Program-made: the position numbers and the translations under genes
The notes under the pieces: generated by a model
Told to the model about the DNA's origin: nothing
The model's input: only the letters and a program-made list of their open reading frames with translations
Databases searched by the model: none
NCBI GenBank assembly: GCA_964404605.1
Contig: CAYOKT010000128.1
Coordinates: 1 to 6,233 of the forward strand
DNA length: 6,233 bases
Reading direction: 5' to 3'
From: CAYOKT01 sp964404605
Lineage (GTDB): Bacteria > Electryoneota > Electryoneia > Electryoneales > Electryoneaceae
Shown: piece after piece, positions 1-6,233 of the stretch
How positions within the stretch are numbered: position 1 is the first letter of the stretch
Layout: every line of letters begins with the position of its first letter

Positions 1-53
1 CGCGCGGAGGGTCAAGCGTCAATCGCTTCCCCGCTCCCCCGGACGGGGGGTGG

Positions 54-77
54 CCCGGGACCTTCAGTCCCGGGTTT
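54..77 (+). terminator. GC-rich hairpin, possible terminator of a plus-strand gene lying to the left
   Basis: A perfect 8-bp inverted repeat (CCCGGGAC at 54-61 and GTCCCGGG at 67-74) encloses a 5-base loop (CTTCA) and is followed on the plus strand by TTT and then an AT-containing stretch. This resembles a weak intrinsic terminator for a transcript entering from the left of the window, convergent with the tRNA transcript. The T tract is short and no plus-strand gene is visible, so the role is inferred; it could equally be an unrelated palindrome. Confidence 0.3.
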
Positions 78-124
78 CATATCGCTCACCCGCCACGCTG
101 TGCCCTTACGACTGCGTGCATCGG

Positions 125-160
125 AAAAAACATCGCGGCGCCGGTCGTCACCGGCGCCGC
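125..160 (-). terminator. Rho-independent terminator of the tRNA-Lys transcript
   Basis: A perfect 10-bp GC-only stem (135-144 paired with 151-160) with a 6-base loop (145-150) is followed, reading the minus strand, by a 4-base spacer and six consecutive U residues (A run at 125-130 on the plus strand). It begins 17 bases past the tRNA 3' end, as expected for termination of a single-tRNA transcript. On the plus strand the stem is followed three bases later by TTTT (164-167), so some bidirectional activity is possible. Confidence 0.85.
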
Positions 161-176
161 ACTGTTTTCCCGCCCG

Positions 177-249
177 TGAGGGTGGTGGGACTCGAACCCA
201 CGACCTTGGGCTTAAAAGGCCCCTGCTCTGCCACCTGAGCTACACCCTC
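177..249 (-). tRNA. tRNA-Lys, anticodon UUU
   Basis: The 73-base cloverleaf folds cleanly on the minus strand. The acceptor stem GAGGGTG pairs perfectly with CACCCTC, the D stem is GCTC/GAGC, and the anticodon loop is CTTTTAA, giving anticodon UUU. The variable loop is 5 bases and the T arm is GTGGG-TTCGAGT-CCCAC, followed by discriminator base A. This tRNA decodes AAA/AAG lysine codons. The 3' CCA is not encoded (the next bases are CGG), so a CCA-adding enzyme must supply it. The outermost anticodon-stem pair (27-43) is a G-A mismatch, while the other four pairs are Watson-Crick. All expected arms are intact, so it is a functional gene rather than a relic. It has a -10-like box upstream and a strong terminator downstream, so it looks like an independent unit after the protein-gene cluster. 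Confidence 0.96.
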
Positions 250-280
250 GAACGTCCTGAAAACTCGCGTCGCAAGATAC

Positions 281-286
281 AGTATA
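281..286 (-). promoter_or_regulatory. Putative -10 box of the tRNA-Lys promoter
   Basis: On the minus strand the hexamer TATACT (5 of 6 matches to TATAAT) lies 31 bases upstream of the mature tRNA 5' end, in a locally AT-richer island inside very GC-rich DNA. Transcription from it would start near 274 and give a leader of roughly 25 bases for RNase P to remove. No good -35 element is seen at 17-bp spacing (only TGGCGG), so the call rests on the -10 box and its position. Confidence 0.5.
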
Positions 287-382
287 ACACGATTGCCGGA
301 AAGCCGCCACGGCGGAGCGAGAGGCATCCACGGGGCCGCCTGCACCGGTCGCCGGAAGAGCCGCGGGATCGCATCGCATCGG

Positions 383-1498
383 TCAATTCCGACCCTGTCC
401 CTCGAGCCACTCCCCGAAGCGCCGCAGCGCCTCGGCGGCGGCCAGGCGGCCTCGTGTCCAAGCGACGCGCATCCCATCGGGCGCGCCGAAGAACCCGCCC
501 GGTGCGGTGACCACCTTCGCCTCCACGCGGAGCCGCCGCGCCGCTTCGTCGCCTTCCATCCCCTCGATGCGCCAGAAGGCGAACCCGCCGGCGGGCGGCA
601 TCACGGTTCGGATCCGTCCTCCACGCGGCCCGGCGAGGAAGCCGTCCACCTCCATGCGCGCCGCCGCGAGGTGCTCCCGGGTGCGGTCGAGGAGGTCATC
701 GAGAAGCCCGTCCCGCTGCACGACCTCCCCGGCGATCCAGTCGCCGGGCGCGGGGTGGACCACGGAGACATGATCGAGGGCGCGCAGGGCGCGGTGCACC
801 ACCTTTTCCGGCGCGATCGCCCAGCCCGCCCGCAGCGAACCGAACCCCCACACCTTGGTCAGGCTGGAGGTCGCGAAGAGGTTCGGGCGGGCGAGCCCGG
901 CCGTCCGGTGCTCCTCTCCGGGGGTCCATTCGCGGTACACCTCGTCCACGATGAGAAAGCACCCCGAGCCTACGGCATCGGCGAGACGGGTGAGCTGCTC
1001 ATCTTTCATCACCGTCCCGCTGGGGTTGTGCGGGTTGCTCAGGAGGATGCCGCGCGCCTTGTGCCGGCGGGCGAGGGAGGCGGCCTCCTCGACATCGATC
1101 GACCAGCCCGCTTCTTCGCGCCGCGGCAGGTCGATCACCTCCAGCCCGAGGCTCCGCGCCGGGGCGGGCAGACATTCGTACACCGGGTGCTCGATGAGCA
1201 GCCTGTCTCCGGGGTCGGTTAGCACCGCGAGGAGGAGGAAGTTCGCCATGCTGGTGCCGAGGGCGGGCAGCACCTCTTCCGGCCGGACCCCGTACCGCGC
1301 GGCGACACCCTCGCGGAAGGGGGCGTAACCGTACATATTATCCACCGCGAGGGGGACATCCCGGCCGTCGATGCCCAGCTCGGCGAGCATCCGCGCGGGG
1401 AGGGGCATCCCGCTCGAAACGAAGTCCGCCTCGCCCTTCCGGGTATCGGGGAAAGCCGTTTTCGCCCACTGCATGTATTCGATCGTGCCGAAGCGCAT
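383..1498 (-). CDS. PLP-dependent aminotransferase, class I/II (fold type I)
   Basis: This 371-residue protein is full length for a fold-type-I aminotransferase of the aspartate aminotransferase superfamily, which moves an amino group between an amino acid and a 2-oxo acid in the cytoplasm. Visible landmarks are the SNPHNPSG cofactor-binding segment (154-161, Asn158), DEVY (Asp185 and Tyr188, facing the PLP ring), SSLTK with the Schiff-base Lys215, the phosphate-binding SLRAGW (Arg223), and a C-terminal MRVAW whose Arg344 should bind the substrate carboxylate. An N-terminal DNMYGYAPFREGVAARYG segment fits the usual substrate-entry region. All catalytic residues are present. The ATG start is supported by GGGAGGAGG ending 3 bases before it. 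The gene lies 40 bases after lptD on the same strand, so it is probably co-transcribed. Its substrate cannot be told from sequence, so names such as aspartate aminotransferase would be guesses. It could also make an amino sugar or secondary-metabolite precursor, though nothing nearby supports that. Confidence 0.93.
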   Translation of the reverse strand: MRFGTIEYMQWAKTAFPDTRKGEADFVSSGMPLPARMLAELGIDGRDVPLAVDNMYGYAPFREGVAARYGVRPEEVLPALGTSMANFLLLAVLTDPGDRLLIEHPVYECLPAPARSLGLEVIDLPRREEAGWSIDVEEAASLARRHKARGILLSNPHNPSGTVMKDEQLTRLADAVGSGCFLIVDEVYREWTPGEEHRTAGLARPNLFATSSLTKVWGFGSLRAGWAIAPEKVVHRALRALDHVSVVHPAPGDWIAGEVVQRDGLLDDLLDRTREHLAAARMEVDGFLAGPRGGRIRTVMPPAGGFAFWRIEGMEGDEAARRLRVEAKVVTAPGGFFGAPDGMRVAWTRGRLAAAEALRRFGEWLEGQGRN

Positions 1499-1501
1499 GA
1501 T

Positions 1502-1510
1502 CCTCCTCCC
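1502..1510 (-). promoter_or_regulatory. Ribosome binding site of the aminotransferase gene
   Basis: GGGAGGAGG on the minus strand is a near-ideal anti-Shine-Dalgarno match. The upstream GGAGG within it ends 6 bases before the ATG at 1496-1498, which fixes that start codon. The identical nonamer occurs at 4599-4607 ahead of lptD. Confidence 0.8.
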
Positions 1511-1538
1511 GGTCTGTGAACGGCGGCGGAGACGCGGT

Positions 1539-4494
1539 TCAGAACACCTGCGAGAGCGTGCCCCGGCCGCGGCGCTGCTCGAGTTTCACATCCTTGAGCT
1601 GGCTCGCCTTGATGCCGATGCGCAGGTAGAAGCCCTGCCCGATGCCGCGCGGGTTCCAGGTGAAGGTCCCCTCCCAGCAGTGCAGGTCGCGGTGAATGCG
1701 CAGGCTGGAGCTGATCACATCCCGCGTCTTCAGGTCGAAGCCGGTGGAGTAGGTGAAGCGCCACTTCCGGGTGAGCCGGACGTTGATGTTGCCGTTCACC
1801 GTGATCGTCTCCACGGGGTTCATCGGGTCCTGCATCCGCAGGTTGTACCTCAGGCGGCCGGTGAGGTCCCAGGGGGTGTCGCGCCGTCCGGTGGGCTGTT
1901 GGCTCGGGTCGGCGAAGCGGGCGCCGAGGTCGCGGCGGACTTCGGGAACGCCCTCCAGTTCGCTCTCGATTGTGTCCGCTTCCGCCTCCGCCGCCCGCCG
2001 CTCCGCGAAGGGACTGGCTCCCGACAGGGTGAAGGAGGAGGTCGTCGAGAAGTTGGTCAGGCGCAGCAGGTTCGCCTCGTGCCCCGGCTGCTCCCAGTAG
2101 AAGCGGTCCACGGTGCGCCCCGCCTCGGGGTCCCACTGGTAGAAGCTGTGCGTCGTCGCCACGTCGAGGGACAGCCGCTCCAGCCAGCCCAGCTTGCTGC
2201 CGCGGCGGATGGGTTCGGCGCGGAAACTCGCGGTCAGGGGGGCGAAGCGCAGGCTGTCCGCCGCGAAGTTATAGGAGGTGTTCAGGTTGTAGGTGAACAG
2301 GTCGGTTTTCAGCTCCTTCTCCTCGCCCTCCTCGTCCATCGTCACCCGCTTCATCTGGAACAGGTTTCCGAGGGACATGCCGATCCGCATCTGCTTGCCC
2401 TTCGGTGACCCGCCGAAGATGCTGCCGGCGTACCGGTCGCGGCGCACGATGTCGCCGCCGGGCAGCTTCACCTCCTGGTAGAGGCCCCAGGCGGGCAGGG
2501 AGAAATCCGGGCGGTAGGTGAAGCTGATCTGCGGGCTGACAACGTGACGGATGGTGCGCAGGCTGCCCAAATTGAGGTTGAAATAGCCGTACACCTTCGT
2601 GTTCGCGCTGAGGCTGCTCGAAAAGGTGCGGCGCTGGAAGAAGCCGCGTTCCTGCTCGTCGTGCACCGCCCCGGAGCTGTCCGCGAAGTAGCGCCGCCGC
2701 TCGTTGAACCAGTCCTCGCGGTAGCTCAGGCTCGGGGTCAGGTTGATGTAGCGCAGCGCCTTCTGCGGGGCGTTGAACCCGACCGAATGGGTGATTCCGC
2801 TCCGGTATTCCTCGGCCAGGGTCCCGGAGGTCGGGTCGCTGTAGCTGCCCCCGACGCGTTCCTCGCTGCGCCGGTTCATCAGCCGGTTCGAATAGCTCAT
2901 CGTCAGCGAGTTGTACCAGCGGTCTTCCTCCTCCACTTCGCCGCGCTCCTCCGGCGGCCGCGGGGGCTCGTAGATCACGTTCTTCTCCCGTTTCTTCCGC
3001 TGGCTGCTGCCGGGGAAGAGGGGGGCGGCGCCGAGACGGAAGCTCATGCTCGGCAGGGTCTGGGCGTTCTCCCCGGTGAGCAGGTTCTGCTCGTGGGAGA
3101 GGTTCAGCGAGAAGGAGGAGCGCGACCCCGGCCAGGTCCGGGTCAGGGTGGCGTTGGAGCGGACCTTTTGGTCCACGCGGCGGTCGGCGTTGTTCGACAC
3201 GTCGTTGTAGTAGCTGCCGTCGGAGACGAAGGTGCCGTCCATCCGCAGCCGGGTGTAAGGGTTGATGTCCTGGTTGTGTTTCACCCGCAGGTCCCAGCGC
3301 CGTTTGCGTCCTCCCCCGGCGACCGACTGGTTGACCATCGACCCCGAGACCCCGCCGTTCATCGTGTAACGCTTGCGATAGGTGAGATCGCCGCGCATCA
3401 GGATGCCCAGCTTTTCGTAGAAGTCGAGAGTCGCCCGCGCATCGAAGTAGTCCGAGGCGGCCCAGTAGTAGCCGAGGTTGCGGAGGTGACGCCCCTGGGT
3501 GGAATTGTCCCCGTAGGTGGGAACGATCAGGCCGCTGTGACGGCCCGGTTTCGTGGAGAAGACCCCGAACGGCAGCGCGAACACCGGCACCTTGCCGAAG
3601 CGAAGGACCACCGGCTTGCCGACCACCTTGTCCTTGTAGATCATCTCCATCTCGCTGCCGGTGAAGGAATAGTGCGGTTCGGGCAGGTCGCAGGAGGTGA
3701 AGGAGCCGTTGCGGATATAGAGGATCTTGTCCGTGACCTTCTGGATGTCGTGGCCGTAGTAGTACCCCTCTTCGTAGCGTGTCCGCCCGCCGACGAGGTA
3801 CCCCTGCTTGGTCTTGATGTTGACCCGCATCAGGTCGCCGGTCATGGTCTGGTTTCCCTGGGTGAAGGTCGGCGGCTCGAAGATGCGGACGCTGTCGATC
3901 AGCCCCCGGGCGCTGTCCGCCCAGACGGTGTCACGGCCGGGCGTGGCGGTCATCAGGTTGTGGTCCCAGTCCACCTCGATGCGGTGGGCTTCGAGGGTCA
4001 TGTCCTCGTACTCGATCTTCGCCTTGCCGGTCAGCAGGGTGCGGCGGGTCCGGACATCGAAGTCGATGCGCTCGGCACGGTAGTGGATCGTCGTGTCCAG
4101 GTCCACCCCGCCGCCGCCCTCCCCCGGTGCGGCGCTCGCGAGGCCGGTGTCGGCGGCGGTGGTGTCCGCGATGGCGCCCGGGGTTTCACCGCTCAGGGCG
4201 GTGTCGGCGGCGGTGTCCGCCTCCGCGTTCAGGGTGTCGAGAACGGCGGGTTGCCCGGGCTCAGCGGATACGGTGTCGCCGGCCCCTCCGCGCCCGGCCG
4301 GGATCGCGGGGAGGGGCGCGCCCTTCCCGCCGGGCGCAGCCGCGCTGCCGGGTGCGGCCTCGCGGGCGGAGATCGAAAGGGTGTCGGCCGGGTTCGGCTG
4401 CGGTTCGGGTTTCCGGGTTCCGGCGCATCCAGCGGCGAGGACCGCCGCGGACGCGAGTAGCGCGGCGAGGCAGGGGAGAATCGACCGGGGCGGG
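1539..4494 (-). CDS. lptD: LPS-assembly protein LptD (OstA/Imp), 5' end lost in assembly gap
   Basis: LptD is the outer-membrane beta-barrel that, with lipoprotein LptE, inserts LPS into the outer leaflet at the end of the Lpt bridge. The frame is open from the N-run to the stop, at least 984 residues against 784 in E. coli. In order it shows: a hydrophobic signal sequence (about 4420-4485) ending in LAAGC; a roughly 100-residue Ala/Pro/Gly linker with repeated Asp-Thr; and an OstA/LptA-like jellyroll (residues 1-130, counting the GTG at 4104-4106 as 1). The barrel follows, with the family landmarks FTSCDLPEPHYSF (133-148) and PVFALPFGVFSTKPGRHSG (174-192). The only cysteines after the linker are Cys139 and Cys810 (HCWEGTF), matching E. 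coli Cys173 and Cys725. The last residue is Phe, as usual for BAM substrates. The GTG at 4104-4106 is a poor start: it has no Shine-Dalgarno and would remove the secretion signal. The true start lies in the gap. Charged Pro/Glu-rich insertions (366-395, 700-745) are probably loops. Confidence 0.95.
4107..4419 (-). repeat. Low-complexity Asp-Thr repeat linker of LptD with internal duplication
   Basis: Between the signal sequence and the OstA domain lies about 100 residues of Ala/Gly/Pro/Thr-rich sequence with eight Asp-Thr dipeptides counting LDTT at the junction (ADTLS, GDTVS, LDTLN, ADT x4). At DNA level a 16-base identical segment occurs in the same frame at 4146-4161 and 4200-4215, 54 bases (18 codons) apart. 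The encoded units, ADTAADTALSGETPGAI and ADTTAADTGLASAAPGE, align, which points to a tandem duplication. The segment is presumably disordered and periplasmic. Confidence 0.7.
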
Positions 4495-4594
4495 NNNNNN
4501 NNNNNNNNNNNNNNNNNNNNNNNNNNNNNNNNNNNNNNNNNNNNNNNNNNNNNNNNNNNNNNNNNNNNNNNNNNNNNNNNNNNNNNNNNNNNNN
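4495..4594. other. Assembly gap of exactly 100 N
   Basis: One hundred consecutive N is the conventional filler for a scaffold join of unknown length. The gap hides the first codons of lptD. The right flank ends in a Shine-Dalgarno sequence and the left flank begins inside a signal peptide, so the true missing sequence may be only tens of bases. The flanking bases are GC-only and partly complementary (GGGGCG on the left, CGCCCC on the right), a plausible cause of the break. Confidence 0.97.
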
Positions 4595-4598
4595 CGCC

Positions 4599-4607
4599 CC
4601 TCCTCCC
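4599..4607 (-). promoter_or_regulatory. Probable ribosome binding site of lptD
   Basis: GGGAGGAGG on the minus strand lies 24 bases after the rarA stop and 4 bases before the N-run. Measured from its upstream GGAGG core, 7 bases are visible before the gap, so a start codon would be expected within the first few unknown bases. It is identical to the aminotransferase ribosome binding site at 1502-1510, which supports both calls. Confidence 0.6.
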
Positions 4608-4631
4608 GCTCCCGGTTGCGAAAGGCCGGTT

Positions 4632-6056
4632 TCACTCCCGCTCACCTCCCGGTGAGTCGGACTTCCTGGTTTTTTCTTCGCGGGCCGCCTTTTCCTTCAG
4701 CCGGCGGATCTCCTCGAGCCGCTTGGCGATCTTCGCCTCGCTGCCGTAGTTCGTCGGCCGGTAGAAGCGCGTTCCCTCCAGTTCGGGCGGCAGGCCGGGC
4801 ATCGGCGAGACCGCCTTGGCTTCATCGTGCGCGTAACGGTACCCCTCGGCGTACCCCATCGTCTTCATCAGGCCCGTGGGGGCGTTCCGCAGGTGCAGCG
4901 GCACCGCCGGCTGCACACCCTTGGTCACCAGCTCCCACGCCTCCCGGATCGCCAGGTAGGCGGCGTTCGATTTCTCGCTGGCGGCGAGGTAGGTGGTCAC
5001 CTGGGAGAGAATGAGCCGCGCTTCCGGCATCCCGATCCTGTGCACCGCATCGAACCCGGCGGTGGCGAGCAGCAGCGCGTTCGGGTTGGCGTTGCCGATG
5101 TCCTCGCTGGCGAGGACGACGAGGCGGCGGGCGACGAACAGCGGGTCCTCCCCGGCGGCGAGCATCCGCGCGAGCCAGTAGACGGCGGCGTCCGGGTCGC
5201 TGTTGCGCACGCACTTGATGAAGGCGCTGATGGTGTCATAATGGCGGTCGCCGGACTTGTCGTAGCGGCTGAGGGCCTGCGCCGCGACCGCTTCGAGCAG
5301 CGGCAGGTCCACCTCGCCGCGTTTCTCGTGCCGCGCCCGCTCCACGGCCCGCTCGAGGAGGTTGAGCAGTTCGCGGGCGTCCCCGAGGGAGAGGTCGAGC
5401 AGCGCCTCGCGGGCCTCCTCGACCCATTTCACCCCGGCGGAGGAGATCTCGTCGTCCTCCTCGAGCGCCCGGTCCAGCAGGCGGGCGAGGTCGGTCCGCT
5501 CCAGCGGGTAGAAACGGTAGACCCGGCAGCGCGAGAGGAGCGGGGCGATGACCTCGAACGAAGGGTTCTCGGTGGTCGCCCCGATGAGGATGATGATCCC
5601 CTCCTCCACGGCGTGCAGGAGGGCGTCCTGCTGCCCCTTGTGGAAGCGGTGGATCTCGTCGATGAAGAGGATCGTCGCCCGGTCGGCGCGAAGGGCCGTG
5701 CGGGCGCGTTCGATTACCCGCCGCACCTCCGCGACGCCGGAGGCGACGGCGGAGATCTGGAGGAAATCCGCCTCGAGGCGGCCGGCGATCAGCCGCGCGA
5801 GGGTGGTCTTGCCGACGCCCGGGTCGCCCCAGAAGATCATCGAGTGGGGCTTCCCCTCGTCGAGCAGGGGCCGCAGCGCCCCCCGCGGGCCGACGAGGTG
5901 CGGCTGGCCGACGAACTGCTCGAGGCTCGCGGGGCGCAGACGCTCCGCGAGCGGGGGCCTGGGTTTATCACGGCTCCGCGGGGAATCGCCGGGGAAGAGG
6001 GACTCTCCCCCGCCGGGACCCGTGGCGTCCGTTTCATTGCCGCCGGTGCCTTTCAT
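4632..6056 (-). CDS. rarA: Replication-associated recombination protein A (RarA/MgsA family AAA+ ATPase)
   Basis: RarA is a cytoplasmic AAA+ ATPase related to clamp-loader subunits that acts at stalled replication forks and is the bacterial counterpart of yeast Mgs1 and human WRNIP1. Counting the ATG at 6054-6056 as residue 1 gives 474 residues (E. coli 447). Visible motifs are PLAERLRP (35-42), Walker A GDPGVGKT (77-84), Walker B ILFIDEIHR (129-137), sensor 1 GATTENPSF (159-167), SRCRVY with the likely arginine finger Arg176, and sensor 2 GDARELLN (225-232). The C-terminal MgsA oligomerisation domain (about 267-437) includes GDRHYDTISAFIKCVR and HLRNAPTGLMKTMGY. A charged Lys/Glu/Arg tail follows. 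No key residue is missing. A GTG at 6123-6125 would add 23 residues of Pro/Leu-rich sequence outside the conserved family; neither start has a Shine-Dalgarno. I prefer the ATG because a small upstream ORF stops on it in an ATGA overlap. The stop lies 37 bases before the gap, then lptD. Confidence 0.95.
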   Translation of the reverse strand: MKGTGGNETDATGPGGGESLFPGDSPRSRDKPRPPLAERLRPASLEQFVGQPHLVGPRGALRPLLDEGKPHSMIFWGDPGVGKTTLARLIAGRLEADFLQISAVASGVAEVRRVIERARTALRADRATILFIDEIHRFHKGQQDALLHAVEEGIIILIGATTENPSFEVIAPLLSRCRVYRFYPLERTDLARLLDRALEEDDEISSAGVKWVEEAREALLDLSLGDARELLNLLERAVERARHEKRGEVDLPLLEAVAAQALSRYDKSGDRHYDTISAFIKCVRNSDPDAAVYWLARMLAAGEDPLFVARRLVVLASEDIGNANPNALLLATAGFDAVHRIGMPEARLILSQVTTYLAASEKSNAAYLAIREAWELVTKGVQPAVPLHLRNAPTGLMKTMGYAEGYRYAHDEAKAVSPMPGLPPELEGTRFYRPTNYGSEAKIAKRLEEIRRLKEKAAREEKTRKSDSPGGERE

Positions 6057-6169
6057 ATCGCCGGAAGGTAGGAGGCGGGGCGGGAGCGGGGCAAGGAGCG
6101 CCGGGAGAGAATCCCGCGGGTCCACGGGCCGGTCGCATGGGTCGGGTTCGGTTCCGGCATCGTGTTCAT
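6053..6169 (-). CDS. Small ORF (38 aa) overlapping the rarA start, possible leader peptide
   Basis: An ATG at 6167-6169 on the minus strand opens a 38-codon frame whose TGA (6053-6055) overlaps the rarA ATG as ATGA, the usual geometry for translational coupling. GGGAGG (6181-6186) lies 11 bases upstream of the ATG, the only good Shine-Dalgarno in this region, and rarA itself has none. The peptide is rich in Pro (7) and Arg (5), with one Trp and one Tyr, has no membrane segment or signal sequence, and matches no family I recognise. It may be a translated leader that delivers ribosomes to rarA, a tiny real protein, or a chance ORF in GC-rich DNA. It overlaps the alternative GTG-started rarA extension in another frame, so both cannot be the main reading. 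Confidence 0.35.
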   Translation of the reverse strand: MNTMPEPNPTHATGPWTRGILSRRSLPRSRPASYLPAI

Positions 6170-6180
6170 GGTTCGCTGTT

Positions 6181-6186
6181 CCTCCC
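6181..6186 (-). promoter_or_regulatory. Shine-Dalgarno sequence ahead of the small ORF upstream of rarA
   Basis: GGGAGG on the minus strand, within AAGGGAGGAAC, lies 11 bases before the ATG at 6167-6169. It is more than 120 bases from the rarA ATG and over 50 from the alternative GTG, so it cannot directly serve either. This is the main argument that translation begins at the small ORF. Confidence 0.45.
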
Positions 6187-6197
6187 TTCCCCCGGAG

Positions 6198-6203
6198 TTA
6201 ATA
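6198..6203 (-). promoter_or_regulatory. Weak -10-like element upstream of rarA
   Basis: TATTAA on the minus strand (4 of 6 matches to TATAAT) is the only AT-rich hexamer in the 60 bases ahead of the small ORF. A transcript from it would start just upstream of the Shine-Dalgarno. The region 16-18 bases further up (TGTAAC) is a poor -35. It is a candidate only by position and local composition, and transcription could instead enter from beyond the window edge. Confidence 0.22.
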
Positions 6204-6233
6204 CCCCCCGCCCACGCGGAGGTTACAGCCGGG

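Noticed and set aside
310..321. Short inverted repeat CCGC/GCGG between the aminotransferase and the tRNA as a terminator
   Set aside because: Only a 4-bp stem with no following T run; too weak to call.
368..382. ATCGC repeated three times just after the aminotransferase stop
   Set aside because: Three imperfect 5-base copies are easily due to chance and have no associated structure.
293..1222. Plus-strand open frame (309 codons) opposite the aminotransferase
   Set aside because: It is antisense to an intact aminotransferase and runs across the tRNA promoter region; no domain recognised.
1219..2136. Minus-strand frame (305 codons) spanning the lptD end and aminotransferase start
   Set aside because: It is out of frame with both real genes and consists of Arg/Pro/Gly-rich shadow sequence.
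4104..4106. GTG as the start codon of lptD
   Set aside because: The frame stays open for 129 more codons up to the gap, including a signal sequence an outer-membrane protein needs, and there is no Shine-Dalgarno ahead of the GTG.
2544..4460. Long plus-strand open frame (638 codons) opposite lptD
   Set aside because: It is antisense to a gene with clear family motifs, has Val/Ala/Gly/Arg-rich composition typical of a shadow frame in GC-rich DNA, and shows no recognisable domain or ribosome binding site.
4229..4645. Open frames running through the N-run
   Set aside because: They exist only because N codons contain no stop; the flanks belong to lptD and rarA in other frames.
4827..6071. Plus-strand open frame (414 codons) opposite rarA
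   Set aside because: The minus strand carries all RarA motifs in order; the opposite frame is a composition artefact.

Overview
This is a GC-rich stretch from a diderm (LPS-making) bacterium. Everything convincingly genic is on the minus strand, read right to left: a small upstream ORF, rarA (AAA+ ATPase of replication-fork repair), lptD (outer-membrane LPS translocon), a PLP-dependent aminotransferase, and finally a tRNA-Lys(UUU) with its own promoter-like box and a strong intrinsic terminator. A run of exactly 100 N (4495-4594) marks a scaffold join, so this is a draft or metagenome-type assembly. The large LptD barrel with a long N-terminal linker and only one cysteine pair is unlike the E. 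coli form. It would fit an FCB-group or candidate-phylum lineage, but that assignment is only an impression.

Layout. Bases 1-176 hold no gene, only a hairpin at 54-77 and the tRNA terminator at 125-160. The tRNA-Lys is at 177-249, with a possible -10 box at 281-286. The aminotransferase occupies 383-1498 with a textbook ribosome binding site. A 40-base gap separates it from lptD, whose frame is open from 1539 up to the N-run at 4494; the lptD start codon is inside the gap. On the other side of the gap lies another Shine-Dalgarno sequence, then the end of rarA (4632-6056, or to 6125 from an upstream GTG). Just upstream of rarA is a 38-codon ORF with its own Shine-Dalgarno whose stop overlaps the rarA ATG. 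The remaining bases to 6233 carry only a weak promoter candidate.

The three protein genes are closely spaced and co-directional and probably form one transcript, but no shared pathway joins them: DNA replication stress, outer-membrane biogenesis and amino-acid metabolism. I found no new multi-gene system, mobile element, CRISPR array or defence module. The points most worth a second look are local: the coupled small ORF ahead of rarA, the lipobox-like signal and Asp-Thr repeat linker of LptD (which are missed if the internal GTG is taken as its start), its single disulfide pair, and the probable small true size of the assembly gap.
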